A stretch of 47,606 nucleotides of DNA from Desulfobacterales bacterium (GCA_027027005.1 JALVMN010000367.1:19409-67014); one strand, 5' to 3'. Counted from the stretch's first letter, positions 33,696-43,524 are shown. Numbers and translations are program-made. Notes: generated from the letters alone by a model not told the origin.

Positions 33696-34003
33696 AGTTC
33701 ATAAGGATAGAGCGAAAGGTCAATCACCTGGCCATAGCAGGATTTCTCCTGCCATTTTTGTCTTGCGCCATGGTGGGCGGGCTTATCCTGTGGGTGAAAA
33801 AGGACTTTTCCTCCATGAAGTTCCTGATCCCTTATTTGTCCCTGGTGCCGGCTTCATTGGGAGTGGGGCTTTTTTGCTCAATTCGTTCCATCCCCTTGAT
33901 TGCCGAGCGAAATGACAAGGATTATGCCTATTCCGGCCTGACCCTGAATGTGGTCTTCCTGCTCATTTACCTGGTCTCCGTAGTATATTTCCTAACGCTA
34001 TAG
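33692..34003 (+). CDS. Small three-helix membrane protein
   Basis: A 103-aa protein starting at the ATGA overlap with the diadenylate cyclase gene. Hydrophobic helices lie near 13-34, 43-64 and 80-102, with a short polar N-terminus and a charged AERNDKDYAY loop. I do not recognise the family; the length and pattern resemble small DUF4190-like membrane proteins. Tight coupling to cdaA suggests a partner role, but this is context only. Confidence 0.7.
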   Translation: MKFIRIERKVNHLAIAGFLLPFLSCAMVGGLILWVKKDFSSMKFLIPYLSLVPASLGVGLFCSIRSIPLIAERNDKDYAYSGLTLNVVFLLIYLVSVVYFLTL

Positions 34004-34226
34004 TAGCTGCCCGGATGGCGGAATAAGTCAGAGATTTGACGCAGCTTCACACTCCTCATCTTCCCCTCCACTGTTCATGGTAGGGGACAAGCAAGCCCCC
34101 CTGGTGGTTTGAGACTCCCTAAATGGCTTCAAAATAGGCTAACTGGCGAAAATTAAAAGATATTCTCAAGTTGAAGAGGTTGCACGGGCAGGCGCACAAA
34201 AATATAAAAAAGGGCCGTAATTTTAC

Positions 34227-34255
34227 TTGACAGGGGGATGAAATTGGCATAGAAG
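34227..34255 (+). promoter_or_regulatory. Sigma-70 promoter of the dcw cluster
   Basis: TTGACA (34227-34232), 17-bp spacer, TAGAAG (34250-34255). The -10 is imperfect (4 of 6) and is overlapped by the first MraZ box. The preceding part of the 305-bp gap (34004-34226) shows no gene. Confidence 0.65.
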
Positions 34256-34290
34256 TGGCATAAAGTGTCATAAAGTGGAGCAAAGTGTAA
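34251..34290 (+). promoter_or_regulatory. Four tandem MraZ boxes
   Basis: Four consecutive 10-bp units, each with (A/G)AAGTG(T/G) at the same phase: AGAAGTGGCA, TAAAGTGTCA, TAAAGTGGAG, CAAAGTGTAA. One-turn spacing puts all on one DNA face. MraZ proteins bind such repeated GTG(G/T) boxes before their own operon. Here the boxes cover the -10 and start site, consistent with autorepression. Confidence 0.8.
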
Positions 34291-34308
34291 CTCAAGGGGC
34301 TCGATTAG

Positions 34309-34746
34309 GTGTTCAGGGGGCGCTCAAAACACAATCTAGATGCCAAGGGGCGGCTTGCCATCCCCACGAGGTTCAGGGAGGTATTGGAAGAGCGCAATGA
34401 AAACTCCCTCGTCCTTACCAACCATCACGGCTGCCTCTGGGCATATGTGAAGTCCGATTGGCTGGCCATTGAGAAAAAGGCCATGGAGCTACCGGAGTTC
34501 GACGACAATGTTAACATCTACTTGCGATATTTCATCTCTGGAGCCAAGGAATGCCCCCTGAAACAGAATAGGATCACCATACCTGCGGATTTGCGCGAAA
34601 TTGCCGGCCTGAATCGGGAGGTGGTCTTGGTGGGGAATCTCAAGCGTTTTGAGATCTGGGACAAGGACAGGTGGGAGGAAGTGTTCCAGATGGCAAAAGA
34701 TCGTTTCCCCATGGCAAGCCAATCCCTCAGGGAGTTCGGGATCTAG
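34309..34746 (+). CDS. mraZ: Transcriptional regulator MraZ
   Basis: A 145-aa protein with two AbrB-like DNA-binding repeats: DAKGRLAIPTRFRE (about 11-24) and KQNRITIPADLRE (about 84-96). It represses the dcw operon as a ring-shaped oligomer on repeated boxes, which are visible directly upstream. The start is GTG 34309, with AAGGGG nine bases before it. It is the first gene of the cluster and is followed by rsmH 14 bp after its stop. Confidence 0.95.
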   Translation: MFRGRSKHNLDAKGRLAIPTRFREVLEERNENSLVLTNHHGCLWAYVKSDWLAIEKKAMELPEFDDNVNIYLRYFISGAKECPLKQNRITIPADLREIAGLNREVVLVGNLKRFEIWDKDRWEEVFQMAKDRFPMASQSLREFGI

Positions 34747-34760
34747 AGGGGTCTGGCTTG

Positions 34761-35690
34761 GTGGGGCTTCACAAACCCGTCCTGGTGGACGAGGTGCTTC
34801 GCTCTCTTCAAATTAAACCGGATGGTATCTATGTGGACGGCACCCTGGGCACAGGAGGACATGCCTGTGCCGTTGCCCAACGCCTTGGCCCTTCCGGAAT
34901 TCTGATAGGACTGGATGTGGATCCATCTGCCATTGAACGGGCAAGGCCAAGGTTAAAAGGGTTTGAGCCTCAGATAATAACAATCAAGGCCAGCTACGCA
35001 GATCTGGATCAGGTGCTCCAGGACCTAGGCATCTCAAAAGTACAAGGAGTGTTGTTGGACCTTGGATTGTCTTCATTGCAGTTGGACCTATCGGGGAGGG
35101 GATTCAGCTTCAGCAGGGATGAGCCACTGGACATGAGGATGGATCCTGACGGGCCCAAGACAGCCGCTCAGCTCCTGAACAGCCTCTCGGAGAGGCAGCT
35201 TGAACAACTGCTGAGGGATTTCGGAGAAGAACCCAGGGCCAGGGCCATCGCCCGGGCCATCGTTAGGGAGAGGACAAAGAGCCCGATTCGCACCACCTCA
35301 CAATTGGTCAAGATAATAGAGTCCTTGTCGCCACCCAGGGCTCGATTGGGGAAGCACCCGGCCACCCGCACTTTTCAGGCCCTGAGAATAGCCGTAAACG
35401 AGGAACTGGAAAATTTGAAGCTTTTCCTTGAAAAGGCGCCCGAGCTCATTGATAGACAGGGAAGGGTGGTGATCTTATCTTATCACTCATTGGAGCATAG
35501 AATGGTCAAGAGGGCCATGCAGGAGTGGGAAAGGGGATGTAGTTGTCCTGCCGACTTTCCGAGATGTGTCTGCGGGAAAAAGGTGCTTTTCAAGAGGGTG
35601 AACAAAAGGGCAATAGTGCCCTCTGATGAAGAGATAAGGGCCAATCCACGGGCAAGGAGTGCTCAGCTCAGGGCAGCAGAGAGGGTTTAG
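34761..35690 (+). CDS. rsmH: 16S rRNA m4C1402 methyltransferase RsmH
   Basis: A 309-aa enzyme N4-methylating C1402 of 16S rRNA. Motifs are HKPVLVDEV at the start, SAM-binding DGTLGTGGHA, LLDLGLSSLQLD, GFSF..DEPLDMRMD, ATRTFQALRIAVNEEL and ILSYHSLEHRMVK. I choose GTG 34761, with AGAGGGG nine bases upstream, because the family begins here; the longer frame runs back through mraZ. Confidence 0.95.
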   Translation: MGLHKPVLVDEVLRSLQIKPDGIYVDGTLGTGGHACAVAQRLGPSGILIGLDVDPSAIERARPRLKGFEPQIITIKASYADLDQVLQDLGISKVQGVLLDLGLSSLQLDLSGRGFSFSRDEPLDMRMDPDGPKTAAQLLNSLSERQLEQLLRDFGEEPRARAIARAIVRERTKSPIRTTSQLVKIIESLSPPRARLGKHPATRTFQALRIAVNEELENLKLFLEKAPELIDRQGRVVILSYHSLEHRMVKRAMQEWERGCSCPADFPRCVCGKKVLFKRVNKRAIVPSDEEIRANPRARSAQLRAAERV

Positions 35691-35692
35691 CC

Positions 35693-36061
35693 ATGAAAAG
35701 ACCAGACAGGGTAGCGGTAATGATTAGGACCCGCAATATGCGAACCGGGGTAAGGGTTTCAAATGTAAGGGTTTCCAGGCGCAGGTTTAAACTCACTGCA
35801 GGGCAGGTATTCTTGGTGTTCCTGCTGCTTCTAGTATTCATGGGAAGTGGAATCGGATTCGTGTGGTCAAATTTTGAGAGCACTCAGATGGGTTACGACC
35901 TGACCCAATTGAAGGAAAAGGAACGAAGACTAAAAGAAATCAATAAAAAACTGAAACTGGAACTGGCCTACTTGAAATCACCCCAAAACTTGGAGAGAGT
36001 TGCCCTGAAAAAACTGGGGCTTTCCCAGCCTGAGCCCAGACAAATAATAGTCCTGCCATGA
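35693..36061 (+). CDS. ftsL: Cell-division protein FtsL
   Basis: A 122-aa bitopic protein: basic N-terminus of 35 residues, one helix (about 38-60), then a periplasmic leucine-zipper-like coiled coil (about 65-100) ending in SPQNLERVALKKLGLSQPEP, the characteristic FtsL/FtsB end. Identification rests on this layout plus position between rsmH and ftsI. It begins 2 bp after rsmH and overlaps ftsI by 4 bp. Confidence 0.88.
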   Translation: MKRPDRVAVMIRTRNMRTGVRVSNVRVSRRRFKLTAGQVFLVFLLLLVFMGSGIGFVWSNFESTQMGYDLTQLKEKERRLKEINKKLKLELAYLKSPQNLERVALKKLGLSQPEPRQIIVLP

Positions 36062-38040
36062 AGACAAAGGCCAAGAAATGGATCCGTTTTCGGATCATAT
36101 TCATAGCAGTGATATTGTTTGCGGGCTTTTGCATAATACTGGCCAGGGCCTACCAGTTCCAGGTCCTGGAAAGGGAGCGCTTGTCAGCCATTGCCCGGTC
36201 TTGCTACACGGCCATAGCCAAGCTTCCCCCAAAAAGGGGAGCCATATTGGACCGCCAGGGCCACGAGCTTGCGGTAAGCGTTGAGGTGGTATCCATCTAT
36301 GCCCATCCCAATCAGATTGAAAAGAAAGAGGCTGCCTCAAGGGCATTGGCCCGGGCCCTGGGACTGAAATACCGGCAGGTCAAGAACAGCCTGAATACCC
36401 CGCGTGCCTTTGTGTGGATAAAGCGGAGGGTTGAATCATCAAAGGCCTTTGAAATAAAGCGGCTGGGGATAAAAGGGGTGGGAATAGAGAAGGATATAAG
36501 ACGATACTATCCAGGCAAGGAGTTGGCTGCCCACGTCCTTGGCTTTGTGGGCATTGACAACAAGGGGCTGGAAGGTATTGAGAGGCGCTATGACAGATAT
36601 CTGCGCGGGCCGGAGACCCATCTCATCCTCATGAGGGATGCAAGGGGCCGTCCGTTTCTGGAGAGATACAAGGCAGTGGGTCAAGGCCGCCCTCATTCCC
36701 TCGTGCTCACCATTGATAAGGATATCCAATACAAGGCCCAAGTGGCCCTCAGGGAGGTGGTGATAAGGAAAAAGGCCAAGAGCGGTATATGTATTGTGAT
36801 GGAGGTCAAGACCGGTGAAATACTTGCCATGGCAGTGGTACCTGAGTTCAACCCCAATGTATTTCATACGTACAAACCTGGGATATGGAGAAACAGGGCG
36901 GTCACTGACTCCTTTGAGCCTGGTTCCACCCTAAAGGCATTCCTGCTTGCAGCCTGCATTGAGGAAGGTGTGGTCTCTCCCTATACACGATTTTTCTGCG
37001 AAGAGGGTGCCCTGGAAATCTATGGCCACACCATCAACGACACCCACCGCCATGAATTCCTCACGGTTTCTGATATAATTTCTCTTTCAAGCAATATCGG
37101 AGCGGTGAAGATGGGCCTCAAACTGGGCTATGAACAGTACTACGAGTACTTGAAAAAGTTCGGGTTTGGCCAGCGCACCGGTATTGATCTCTTGGGTGAG
37201 GCAACCGGTTATGTCCGTCCTTCCTCTAAATCCAAACCTATTGACCAGGTCTCGGTCTATTTCGGTCAAGGGATCTCTGTAACAGCCCTACAACTGGTAA
37301 GGGCCATGGCAGCCATAGCCAACGGGGGCAGGCTAATGCGCCCATTTGTAATGAAAGAGATAATGGATGAAGAGGGCAATGTGGTCAAGACGCAACGCCC
37401 TCAGGTCATGGCCAGGGTCCTCAGCAGGCAGACGGCATATACCGTGACAAAGGTCTTGAAGAGGGTTGTTGAGCCACAGGGCACAGGTCCAAAGGCTGCC
37501 ATACCAGGCTACCGGGTGGCAGGAAAGACCGGAACCGCCCAGAAGGTGGATCCCAGAACCAGGCGGTATTCCAACAAAAAGCATGTTGCAAGTTTTGTGG
37601 GTTATGCGCCGGCAGGGGATCCCAAGATCGCAATTGCAGTGGTCATAGATGAGCCCAAAGGGATCTATTACGGGGGGCTGGTGGCAGGCCCTGTATTCAG
37701 GAAAGTGGGCCAATGGGCCTTGAACCACCTCCAGGTGATTCCTGAGGTCCAGACCGTACAGGCCCCAGAGAGGATGGCCTCCATAAAGAAGCCTTTCCAC
37801 ACGCCAGGTAGAGAGGTAAAGACCCATTACCAGTCGACCCCTTCAGCCGATAGCACACCCAAAGCGGGATTGCCTGATTTTACAGGTATGAGCATGAGGG
37901 AGGTGCTCCGAAGGTGTTTCTCCATGGGGCTGAAAGTGGTTCCCCGGGGAAGCGGGTTTGCCTTTAAGCAGAGCCCAAGACCAGGGACATCTCTAAAGAG
38001 GGTCAAGATGGTAAGGGTGAGCTTCAGGCCCGAGGGTTGA
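36058..38040 (+). CDS. ftsI: Septal peptidoglycan transpeptidase FtsI (PBP3/PBP2x-like) with PASTA domain
   Basis: A 660-aa class B penicillin-binding protein: TM helix about 11-30; a dimerisation/pedestal domain with RGAILDRQG; transpeptidase motifs SxxK = STLK with Ser290, SSN (344-346) and KTG (490-492). The last 60 residues (LPDFTGMSMREVLRRCFSMG...) form one PASTA domain, as in Spo0VD/PBP2x-like proteins and many deltaproteobacterial FtsI. It overlaps ftsL by ATGA. Confidence 0.95.
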   Translation: MKTKAKKWIRFRIIFIAVILFAGFCIILARAYQFQVLERERLSAIARSCYTAIAKLPPKRGAILDRQGHELAVSVEVVSIYAHPNQIEKKEAASRALARALGLKYRQVKNSLNTPRAFVWIKRRVESSKAFEIKRLGIKGVGIEKDIRRYYPGKELAAHVLGFVGIDNKGLEGIERRYDRYLRGPETHLILMRDARGRPFLERYKAVGQGRPHSLVLTIDKDIQYKAQVALREVVIRKKAKSGICIVMEVKTGEILAMAVVPEFNPNVFHTYKPGIWRNRAVTDSFEPGSTLKAFLLAACIEEGVVSPYTRFFCEEGALEIYGHTINDTHRHEFLTVSDIISLSSNIGAVKMGLKLGYEQYYEYLKKFGFGQRTGIDLLGEATGYVRPSSKSKPIDQVSVYFGQGISVTALQLVRAMAAIANGGRLMRPFVMKEIMDEEGNVVKTQRPQVMARVLSRQTAYTVTKVLKRVVEPQGTGPKAAIPGYRVAGKTGTAQKVDPRTRRYSNKKHVASFVGYAPAGDPKIAIAVVIDEPKGIYYGGLVAGPVFRKVGQWALNHLQVIPEVQTVQAPERMASIKKPFHTPGREVKTHYQSTPSADSTPKAGLPDFTGMSMREVLRRCFSMGLKVVPRGSGFAFKQSPRPGTSLKRVKMVRVSFRPEG

Positions 38041-38045
38041 ACCGA

Positions 38046-39545
38046 ATGCGTTTATCGCAGTTGATAGAAGGGATTGATAACTGCCGGGTGGCGGGTGATC
38101 TGGATGTGGAAGTAAAAGGTCTTGCCTACGATTCCAGAAAGGTGAAGCCCGGCTACCTCTTTGTGGCCATAAAGGGCCACAGACTTGACGGCCATCAGTT
38201 CGTGGAGGAGGCCATAGGGCGGGGAGCCTGTGGTGTAGTGGTTCAAGACAGTGCCGCCCTGGACCATGACATGGCCCTGAAAGGGGGTAACAGGGCCTTG
38301 ATACGGGTGCCAGACTCCAGGAGGGCCCTTTCAAGGCTCTCGGTCAACTATTACGGCAGGCCATTTGAGCGCCTTGCCTTGATCGGGATTACGGGCACAA
38401 ACGGAAAGACCACCACCACCTATTTACTGGAGTCGATCCTGAGGGAGGCAGGAGCTGAGCCCGGGGTAATAGGCACCATCAACTATCGTTTCAAAGGGAG
38501 GTCCAAAAAGGCACCTGTCACCACTCCCGAGTCCCTGGACTTAATGGAGATTTTAAACGAGATGGCCGAGGCCGGGGTAAGCCATGTGGTCATGGAGGTC
38601 TCCTCCCACGCCCTGGATCAAGGCAGGGTCCAGGACTGCCCTTTCAAGGTTCGAGTTTTTACCAATTTGAGCCGTGATCACCTGGACTACCACAGAACCA
38701 TGGAGGACTACTTCCAAGCCAAGGCAAGGCTCTTTAAGGTCTCCGCGGATTACGAGATCCCAGGTATCACAGCCGTGATAAATATGGACAGTCCTGAGGG
38801 AAAGCGCCTGCTTGGGCTCACTAAGATCCCTGCAATCAGCTATGGGCTCAACGCCAAGGCCCATGTGAGGGCCGAACAGATCAATTCAACCAGGGAGGGT
38901 ATGGAGTTCAGGCTCAAGGGGCCTCAAGGTGAAGCAGATATCTTTTCCCCGCTCCTCGGTGAGTTCAATATTTACAACATACTGGCAGCCTCCAGTGCTG
39001 CCATGGCCCTGGGAGTTGACCTGGAAGGGATCAAGAGAGGTATCAAGGCGGTGAAATGCATCCCTGGCAGGATGGAGAGGGTGGATAATGCAAAGGGATT
39101 GTTCATTGTGGTGGACTATGCCCACACCCCAGAGGCCCTCTCACGGGTATTGGAGGCATTGAGGCCCCTGGTTACGGGTAGGATCATAACGGTATTTGGG
39201 TGCGGCGGAGACAGGGACAAGGGCAAAAGGGCCATGATGGGTCAGGTGGCCTTGCTTCTAAGCGACATGGTGATAATTACCTCTGACAATCCCAGGACTG
39301 AGGACCCCATCTCCATCATCTCTGCCATAGAAGATGGAGTGGCGAAATCAGGGGCAAAGTGTCCTTACGATATACACGCGGATAGAAAAGAGGCCATCAA
39401 GGCCGCCCTGCAAATGGCAGGTCCTGATGACCTGGTCCTTATAGCGGGCAAGGGCCACGAGGACTACCAGATAATAGGGACCACCACGAGACCCTTTGAT
39501 GACCGCAAGGTGGCAAGAGAGTTGGCCTCTACGTTGCCTGGTTAA
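38046..39545 (+). CDS. murE: UDP-MurNAc-L-Ala-D-Glu:meso-diaminopimelate ligase MurE
   Basis: Adds the third stem-peptide residue. ATP site GITGTNGKTTTTY, VMEVSSHALDQGR with the metal-binding residues, and the amino-acid specificity motif DNPR (414-417), which indicates meso-diaminopimelate rather than lysine. ATG 38046 has GAGGG nine bases upstream and gives 499 aa; an in-frame TTG at 38037 is less likely. Confidence 0.96.
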   Translation: MRLSQLIEGIDNCRVAGDLDVEVKGLAYDSRKVKPGYLFVAIKGHRLDGHQFVEEAIGRGACGVVVQDSAALDHDMALKGGNRALIRVPDSRRALSRLSVNYYGRPFERLALIGITGTNGKTTTTYLLESILREAGAEPGVIGTINYRFKGRSKKAPVTTPESLDLMEILNEMAEAGVSHVVMEVSSHALDQGRVQDCPFKVRVFTNLSRDHLDYHRTMEDYFQAKARLFKVSADYEIPGITAVINMDSPEGKRLLGLTKIPAISYGLNAKAHVRAEQINSTREGMEFRLKGPQGEADIFSPLLGEFNIYNILAASSAAMALGVDLEGIKRGIKAVKCIPGRMERVDNAKGLFIVVDYAHTPEALSRVLEALRPLVTGRIITVFGCGGDRDKGKRAMMGQVALLLSDMVIITSDNPRTEDPISIISAIEDGVAKSGAKCPYDIHADRKEAIKAALQMAGPDDLVLIAGKGHEDYQIIGTTTRPFDDRKVARELASTLPG

Positions 39546-39580
39546 GGACGCCATGTGAAAAGAGCAAAGACGAGGGACAA

Positions 39581-40990
39581 ATGGCTCCCACTTGGGGAAA
39601 GATAGACCTGGAGCAGATAGCACGGATCCTGGGGGGCCGGTTGATCGGATTGGGCCAAAGGAGTCTTGTAAACGGGATCAGCACTGATTCCAGGACCATC
39701 CGGCCGGGCCAACTCTTTTGGGCCCTGGAGGGGGAGAGGTTTGACGGGCACGATTTTGTCCTGGAGGCCCTTTCCAAAGGTGCATGCGGTGCCGTGGTGA
39801 GAGAGGGGTATCTGAGTGGTGATATCGAGCTGGAAGGGCCTGCCCTCATCGGTGTGCCAGACACCCTCGAGGCCCTGGGGCGACTTGCCCAGTGGTGGAG
39901 GAAAGAGTCTAAGGATACAAGGCTTGCAGCGGTTACGGGCAGTGCAGGCAAGACCACAACCAAGGAGATGGCAGCGGCCATTCTTGGAATAATGCATGAG
40001 ACCCTGAAGACCCAGGGGAATTTGAACAATCTTATCGGGCTGCCCTTGACCATCCTCGGATTGGAGGATCGTCATGCCAGGGCCGTGATTGAGATGGGGA
40101 TGAACCGGCCTGGCGAGATTGCCCGCCTCACACAGATATCTGATCCTGATGTGGGAGTCATAACAAATGTGGGGAGAGCCCATCTTGAGGGGGTTGGCAC
40201 TCTGGAAGGGGTGGCCCGAGCCAAATTAGAGATGGCCCATGAAATGAGGGCCCAAGCCCCATTGGTATTGAATGGGGATGATTCCACGCTGATGGAACAC
40301 GCATCTTCAATAAAGAGAGAGATGCTCACCTTTGGTCTTGGCCAAGGCAACTGGATAAGGGCTGGGTCAATAGAGGACCTGGGCCTTGATGGCACCAGGT
40401 TCCGGATTCATGTGGATGGCAGAGAGATGGATGTGAGATTGAGGGTGCCAGGGCTCCAGAATATATACAACGCCCTTGCTGCAGCAGCCCTTTGCCTGTT
40501 GCTTGGAGAAGACCTTGATAACATCTCCCAGGGTCTTGAAGGCTACGGAGGGCTCAAAGGGAGGTTCCAGGTAAAAAAGATTCCTCCCGGAATCACCCTT
40601 GTGGATGACACCTACAACTCAAATCCCCTTTCCCTCAAAAGGGCCTTTGAATGCATCACCGCCACGGCCGGGGATTCAAGTAGGGTCATCGTGGTCCTGG
40701 GTGACATGTTGGAGCTGGGCGAGCACTCCGTTTCGGCCCACAGGGAGGCAGGGGCCTGGGTGGCCCGTCTTGGCCCGAGACTGGCCATCTTCACAGGTGC
40801 CTTTGCCCGAGAGTTCAAAAGAGGGGCCGTGGAAGAGGGTATGGATCCCCAAAGGGTGCGGATTGAAGATTCCCACCATGAGATAGTCCGCTCAGTCACA
40901 GGAGAATTGAAGCAGGGAGACCTGATCTTTCTCAAGGCCTCCAGGCTGGTCGGTCTGGATCGGGTGGTGGAACTTCTGGAACGAGGATAG
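39581..40990 (+). CDS. murF: UDP-MurNAc-tripeptide:D-Ala-D-Ala ligase MurF
   Basis: Adds D-Ala-D-Ala to complete UDP-MurNAc-pentapeptide. 469 aa; N-terminal substrate domain with GISTDSRTIRPGQLFWALEGERFDGHDF, ATP site GSAGKTTTKE, then NNLIGLPLTIL, EMGMNRPGEI and DDTYNSNPLS. The start follows a GAGGG site. It is 35 bp downstream of murE. Confidence 0.96.
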   Translation: MAPTWGKIDLEQIARILGGRLIGLGQRSLVNGISTDSRTIRPGQLFWALEGERFDGHDFVLEALSKGACGAVVREGYLSGDIELEGPALIGVPDTLEALGRLAQWWRKESKDTRLAAVTGSAGKTTTKEMAAAILGIMHETLKTQGNLNNLIGLPLTILGLEDRHARAVIEMGMNRPGEIARLTQISDPDVGVITNVGRAHLEGVGTLEGVARAKLEMAHEMRAQAPLVLNGDDSTLMEHASSIKREMLTFGLGQGNWIRAGSIEDLGLDGTRFRIHVDGREMDVRLRVPGLQNIYNALAAAALCLLLGEDLDNISQGLEGYGGLKGRFQVKKIPPGITLVDDTYNSNPLSLKRAFECITATAGDSSRVIVVLGDMLELGEHSVSAHREAGAWVARLGPRLAIFTGAFAREFKRGAVEEGMDPQRVRIEDSHHEIVRSVTGELKQGDLIFLKASRLVGLDRVVELLERG

Positions 40991-41002
40991 GGACCGGACG
41001 AG

Positions 41003-42082
41003 ATGCTCTACAAACTGATATATGCCTTTCACGAATACCTCTCGGTGTTGAATGTATTTCGCTACATCACATTCAGGACCATCCTGGCCACCCTTACGGC
41101 ACTGATCATCTGCTTCCTACTCGGCAGTTGGGCGATCTCAAAGCTCAAGGCGCTCCAAGTGGGCCAATTCATAAGGGAGGATGGCCCGCCCAATCACAAG
41201 ACCAAAGAGGGTACCCCAACCATGGGAGGATGCCTTATAGTTCCAGCAGTTATCATAGCCACCCTGTGCTGGGCATCGCCCACAAACATGTATGCCTGGT
41301 TGGTGTTGTTCGTGGCCATATCCTTTGGGGCAATAGGATTTGCGGATGATTATCTGAAGATTCGAAAGAGAAACAGCAAGGGAATGGGGGCCAAGGTGAA
41401 GTTTGCATTTCAACTGGCAGCCTCTTTCGTTGTGGTCCTTGCCCTCTATCTGCATCCTGATTTTGACACCAGGATTCATTTGCCTTTTTTCAAGACCGTG
41501 GCCCTGGACCTCGGGTGGGGGTATGTCCCTGCCGCCATGTTCGTGGTGGTGGGGGCATCCAACGCGGTAAACCTCACAGATGGGCTGGACGGGCTTGCCA
41601 TAGGTCCTCTCACCATTGCCTTTGGTTGTTATCTGGTATTTGCCTATCTGGCAGGCCACGTAAAGATCGCCTCTTATCTTCAAATACCCTATGTGGCAGG
41701 GGCAGGTGAGCTGGCAGTGGTGTGCGGGTCCGTGGTGGGGGCGGGCCTCGGGTTCCTCTGGTACAACGCCTACCCGGCCCAGGTCTTCATGGGTGATGTG
41801 GGCTCCCTCTCACTAGGGGCCATTTTGGGGACCGTGGCCCTTATAACGAAACAAGAGATCATACTCGCGCTGGTGGGTGGGCTGTTCGTATTCGAGGCCC
41901 TGTCCGTGATTTTCCAAGTGCTCTACTTCAAGCTCACGGGAGGGGAGAGGATATTTAGGATGGCCCCCATCCATCATCACTTCGAGCTAAAAGGATGGCC
42001 TGAGCCCAAGGTGATTGTCCGCTTCTGGATCATCTCCATAATCCTGGCCCTGTTGGCCATGAGCACCTTGAAGCTACGATAG
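41003..42082 (+). CDS. mraY: Phospho-MurNAc-pentapeptide translocase MraY
   Basis: Makes lipid I on undecaprenyl phosphate in the inner membrane. 359 aa with about ten helices; conserved [29 protein letters not shown] and [23 protein letters not shown]. It begins 12 bp after murF and its TAG shares one base with the murD GTG. Confidence 0.97.
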   Translation: MLYKLIYAFHEYLSVLNVFRYITFRTILATLTALIICFLLGSWAISKLKALQVGQFIREDGPPNHKTKEGTPTMGGCLIVPAVIIATLCWASPTNMYAWLVLFVAISFGAIGFADDYLKIRKRNSKGMGAKVKFAFQLAASFVVVLALYLHPDFDTRIHLPFFKTVALDLGWGYVPAAMFVVVGASNAVNLTDGLDGLAIGPLTIAFGCYLVFAYLAGHVKIASYLQIPYVAGAGELAVVCGSVVGAGLGFLWYNAYPAQVFMGDVGSLSLGAILGTVALITKQEIILALVGGLFVFEALSVIFQVLYFKLTGGERIFRMAPIHHHFELKGWPEPKVIVRFWIISIILALLAMSTLKLR

Positions 42083-43524
42083 TGGAAGAGCTGGTTTTGA
42101 AAACAGAGGGATCAAAGTTGCAAGGGGATTGGCATACAGGTGTTGAGCAAAAAAGGATCACGCTCTTGCCGGGGCAGCGGGCAGTGGTCATGGGGGCTGG
42201 GGTTTCAGGCCTTTGGAGTGCCCTTTTCCTCCGATCCCAAGGTCTGTCAGTGGTGCTAAGTGATATGGCTCCCCTCTCAGAACTGGACCCCGAAGTGGTA
42301 ACCAAGGTTAAAGGGTCTGGGGTGGAACTTGAGGCGGGAGGCCACAAGGATAGGACCTTCATGGAGTCTGATCTGGTGGTGGTAAGCCCTGGAGTCCCAC
42401 AGGAGACAGCCCTGCTCCAAAGGGTGAGGGAAAAGGGGATTCGGGTTATAGGTGAATTTGAACTGGCAGCCCGTTTCATAGATGAGCCCATCATTGCCGT
42501 CACCGGGACCAATGGCAAGACCACTGTCACCACCATGCTGGGGGACTTGCTAAGGCATGCGGGTAGATCAGTGTTTGTGGGGGGAAATATTGGCACCCCT
42601 CTTTCTGCCTATCTATTGAGTGAAAAGAGGGCAGATCTTGTGGTTGCTGAGGTCAGCAGTTTTCAGCTTGAGACCATAGAATATTTCAGGCCCAAGGTGG
42701 CCCTCATCCTCAACATCACCGAGGATCACCTGGACCGCCATCCAAGCTTTCAAGACTATGTGGATGCCAAATACCGGATAGTCAAAGATATGGGACCTGG
42801 CGACCATGCCATCCTGAATCTTCCAAGGCTCCCTTGTCCCGTTCCCGTGCCCCCCAAATGCTCGGCCCTCTATTACGGGCTCGGACATCAGGAGGGCTTG
42901 AATGCGTGGGTGAAAGAAAGTGAGATCAGGGTGGAGCTGCCGACGAGCAGGAGACATTCCTTTTCCGTAAGCACTTTTCCTCTCCCAGGCCGTCACAACC
43001 TGGAAAACCTGATGGCTGTAATACTTGCGGCTCTGGTCCTGGGGGTGAGCTCGAATCTGATTCAGGAAATGATCGGAAGGTTCAGGCCCCTTCCGCACCG
43101 TATTGAACCGGTGGGAGAGATCGATGGAGTGAGATTTTATGACGATTCCAAGGCCACGAATGTGGATGCCACGGTGAGCGCCCTTGAGGGTTTTGAGACC
43201 TCTGTTGTCCTGATTGCAGGCGGACTCCAAAAGGGCGGAGACTATACCCCTTTAAAAGAGGTTTGCAGGAGAAAGGTCAGGGCAGTGGTGCTGATTGGAG
43301 AGGCCAGCCAGGCCCTTACAACACTCCTCCATGTCACTGTGCCCACCCTCGAGGCGAAGGACATGGAAGATGCCGTAAAAAAGGCCTTTGAAATTGCCAG
43401 GCCCCGGGGTGTGGTGCTGCTATCCCCTGCTTGTGCCAGCTTCGACATGTTTTCCAGCTACAGGCAAAGAGGAGATGCCTTTAAGAGAGCCGTCATGAGA
43501 TTGAAAGATGCAGAAGGCTGCTAG
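42082..43524 (+). CDS. murD: UDP-MurNAc-L-Ala:D-Glu ligase MurD
   Basis: Adds D-Glu to UDP-MurNAc-L-Ala. 480 aa with a Rossmann-like GAGVSGLWSALFLRSQG, ATP site GTNGKTTVTTM, ITEDHLDRH, DDSKATNVDAT and LSPACASFDMF. The GTG start overlaps the mraY stop. The first 30 residues before the Rossmann motif are longer than usual, and no internal start has a better ribosome site. Confidence 0.95.
   Translation: MEELVLKTEGSKLQGDWHTGVEQKRITLLPGQRAVVMGAGVSGLWSALFLRSQGLSVVLSDMAPLSELDPEVVTKVKGSGVELEAGGHKDRTFMESDLVVVSPGVPQETALLQRVREKGIRVIGEFELAARFIDEPIIAVTGTNGKTTVTTMLGDLLRHAGRSVFVGGNIGTPLSAYLLSEKRADLVVAEVSSFQLETIEYFRPKVALILNITEDHLDRHPSFQDYVDAKYRIVKDMGPGDHAILNLPRLPCPVPVPPKCSALYYGLGHQEGLNAWVKESEIRVELPTSRRHSFSVSTFPLPGRHNLENLMAVILAALVLGVSSNLIQEMIGRFRPLPHRIEPVGEIDGVRFYDDSKATNVDATVSALEGFETSVVLIAGGLQKGGDYTPLKEVCRRKVRAVVLIGEASQALTTLLHVTVPTLEAKDMEDAVKKAFEIARPRGVVLLSPACASFDMFSSYRQRGDAFKRAVMRLKDAEGC

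Noticed and set aside
34245-34259. TGGCAT-N5-TGGC resembling a sigma-54 promoter before mraZ
   Set aside because: It lies inside the repeated MraZ boxes and between the hexamers of a better sigma-70 promoter; the -12 element lacks TTGC.
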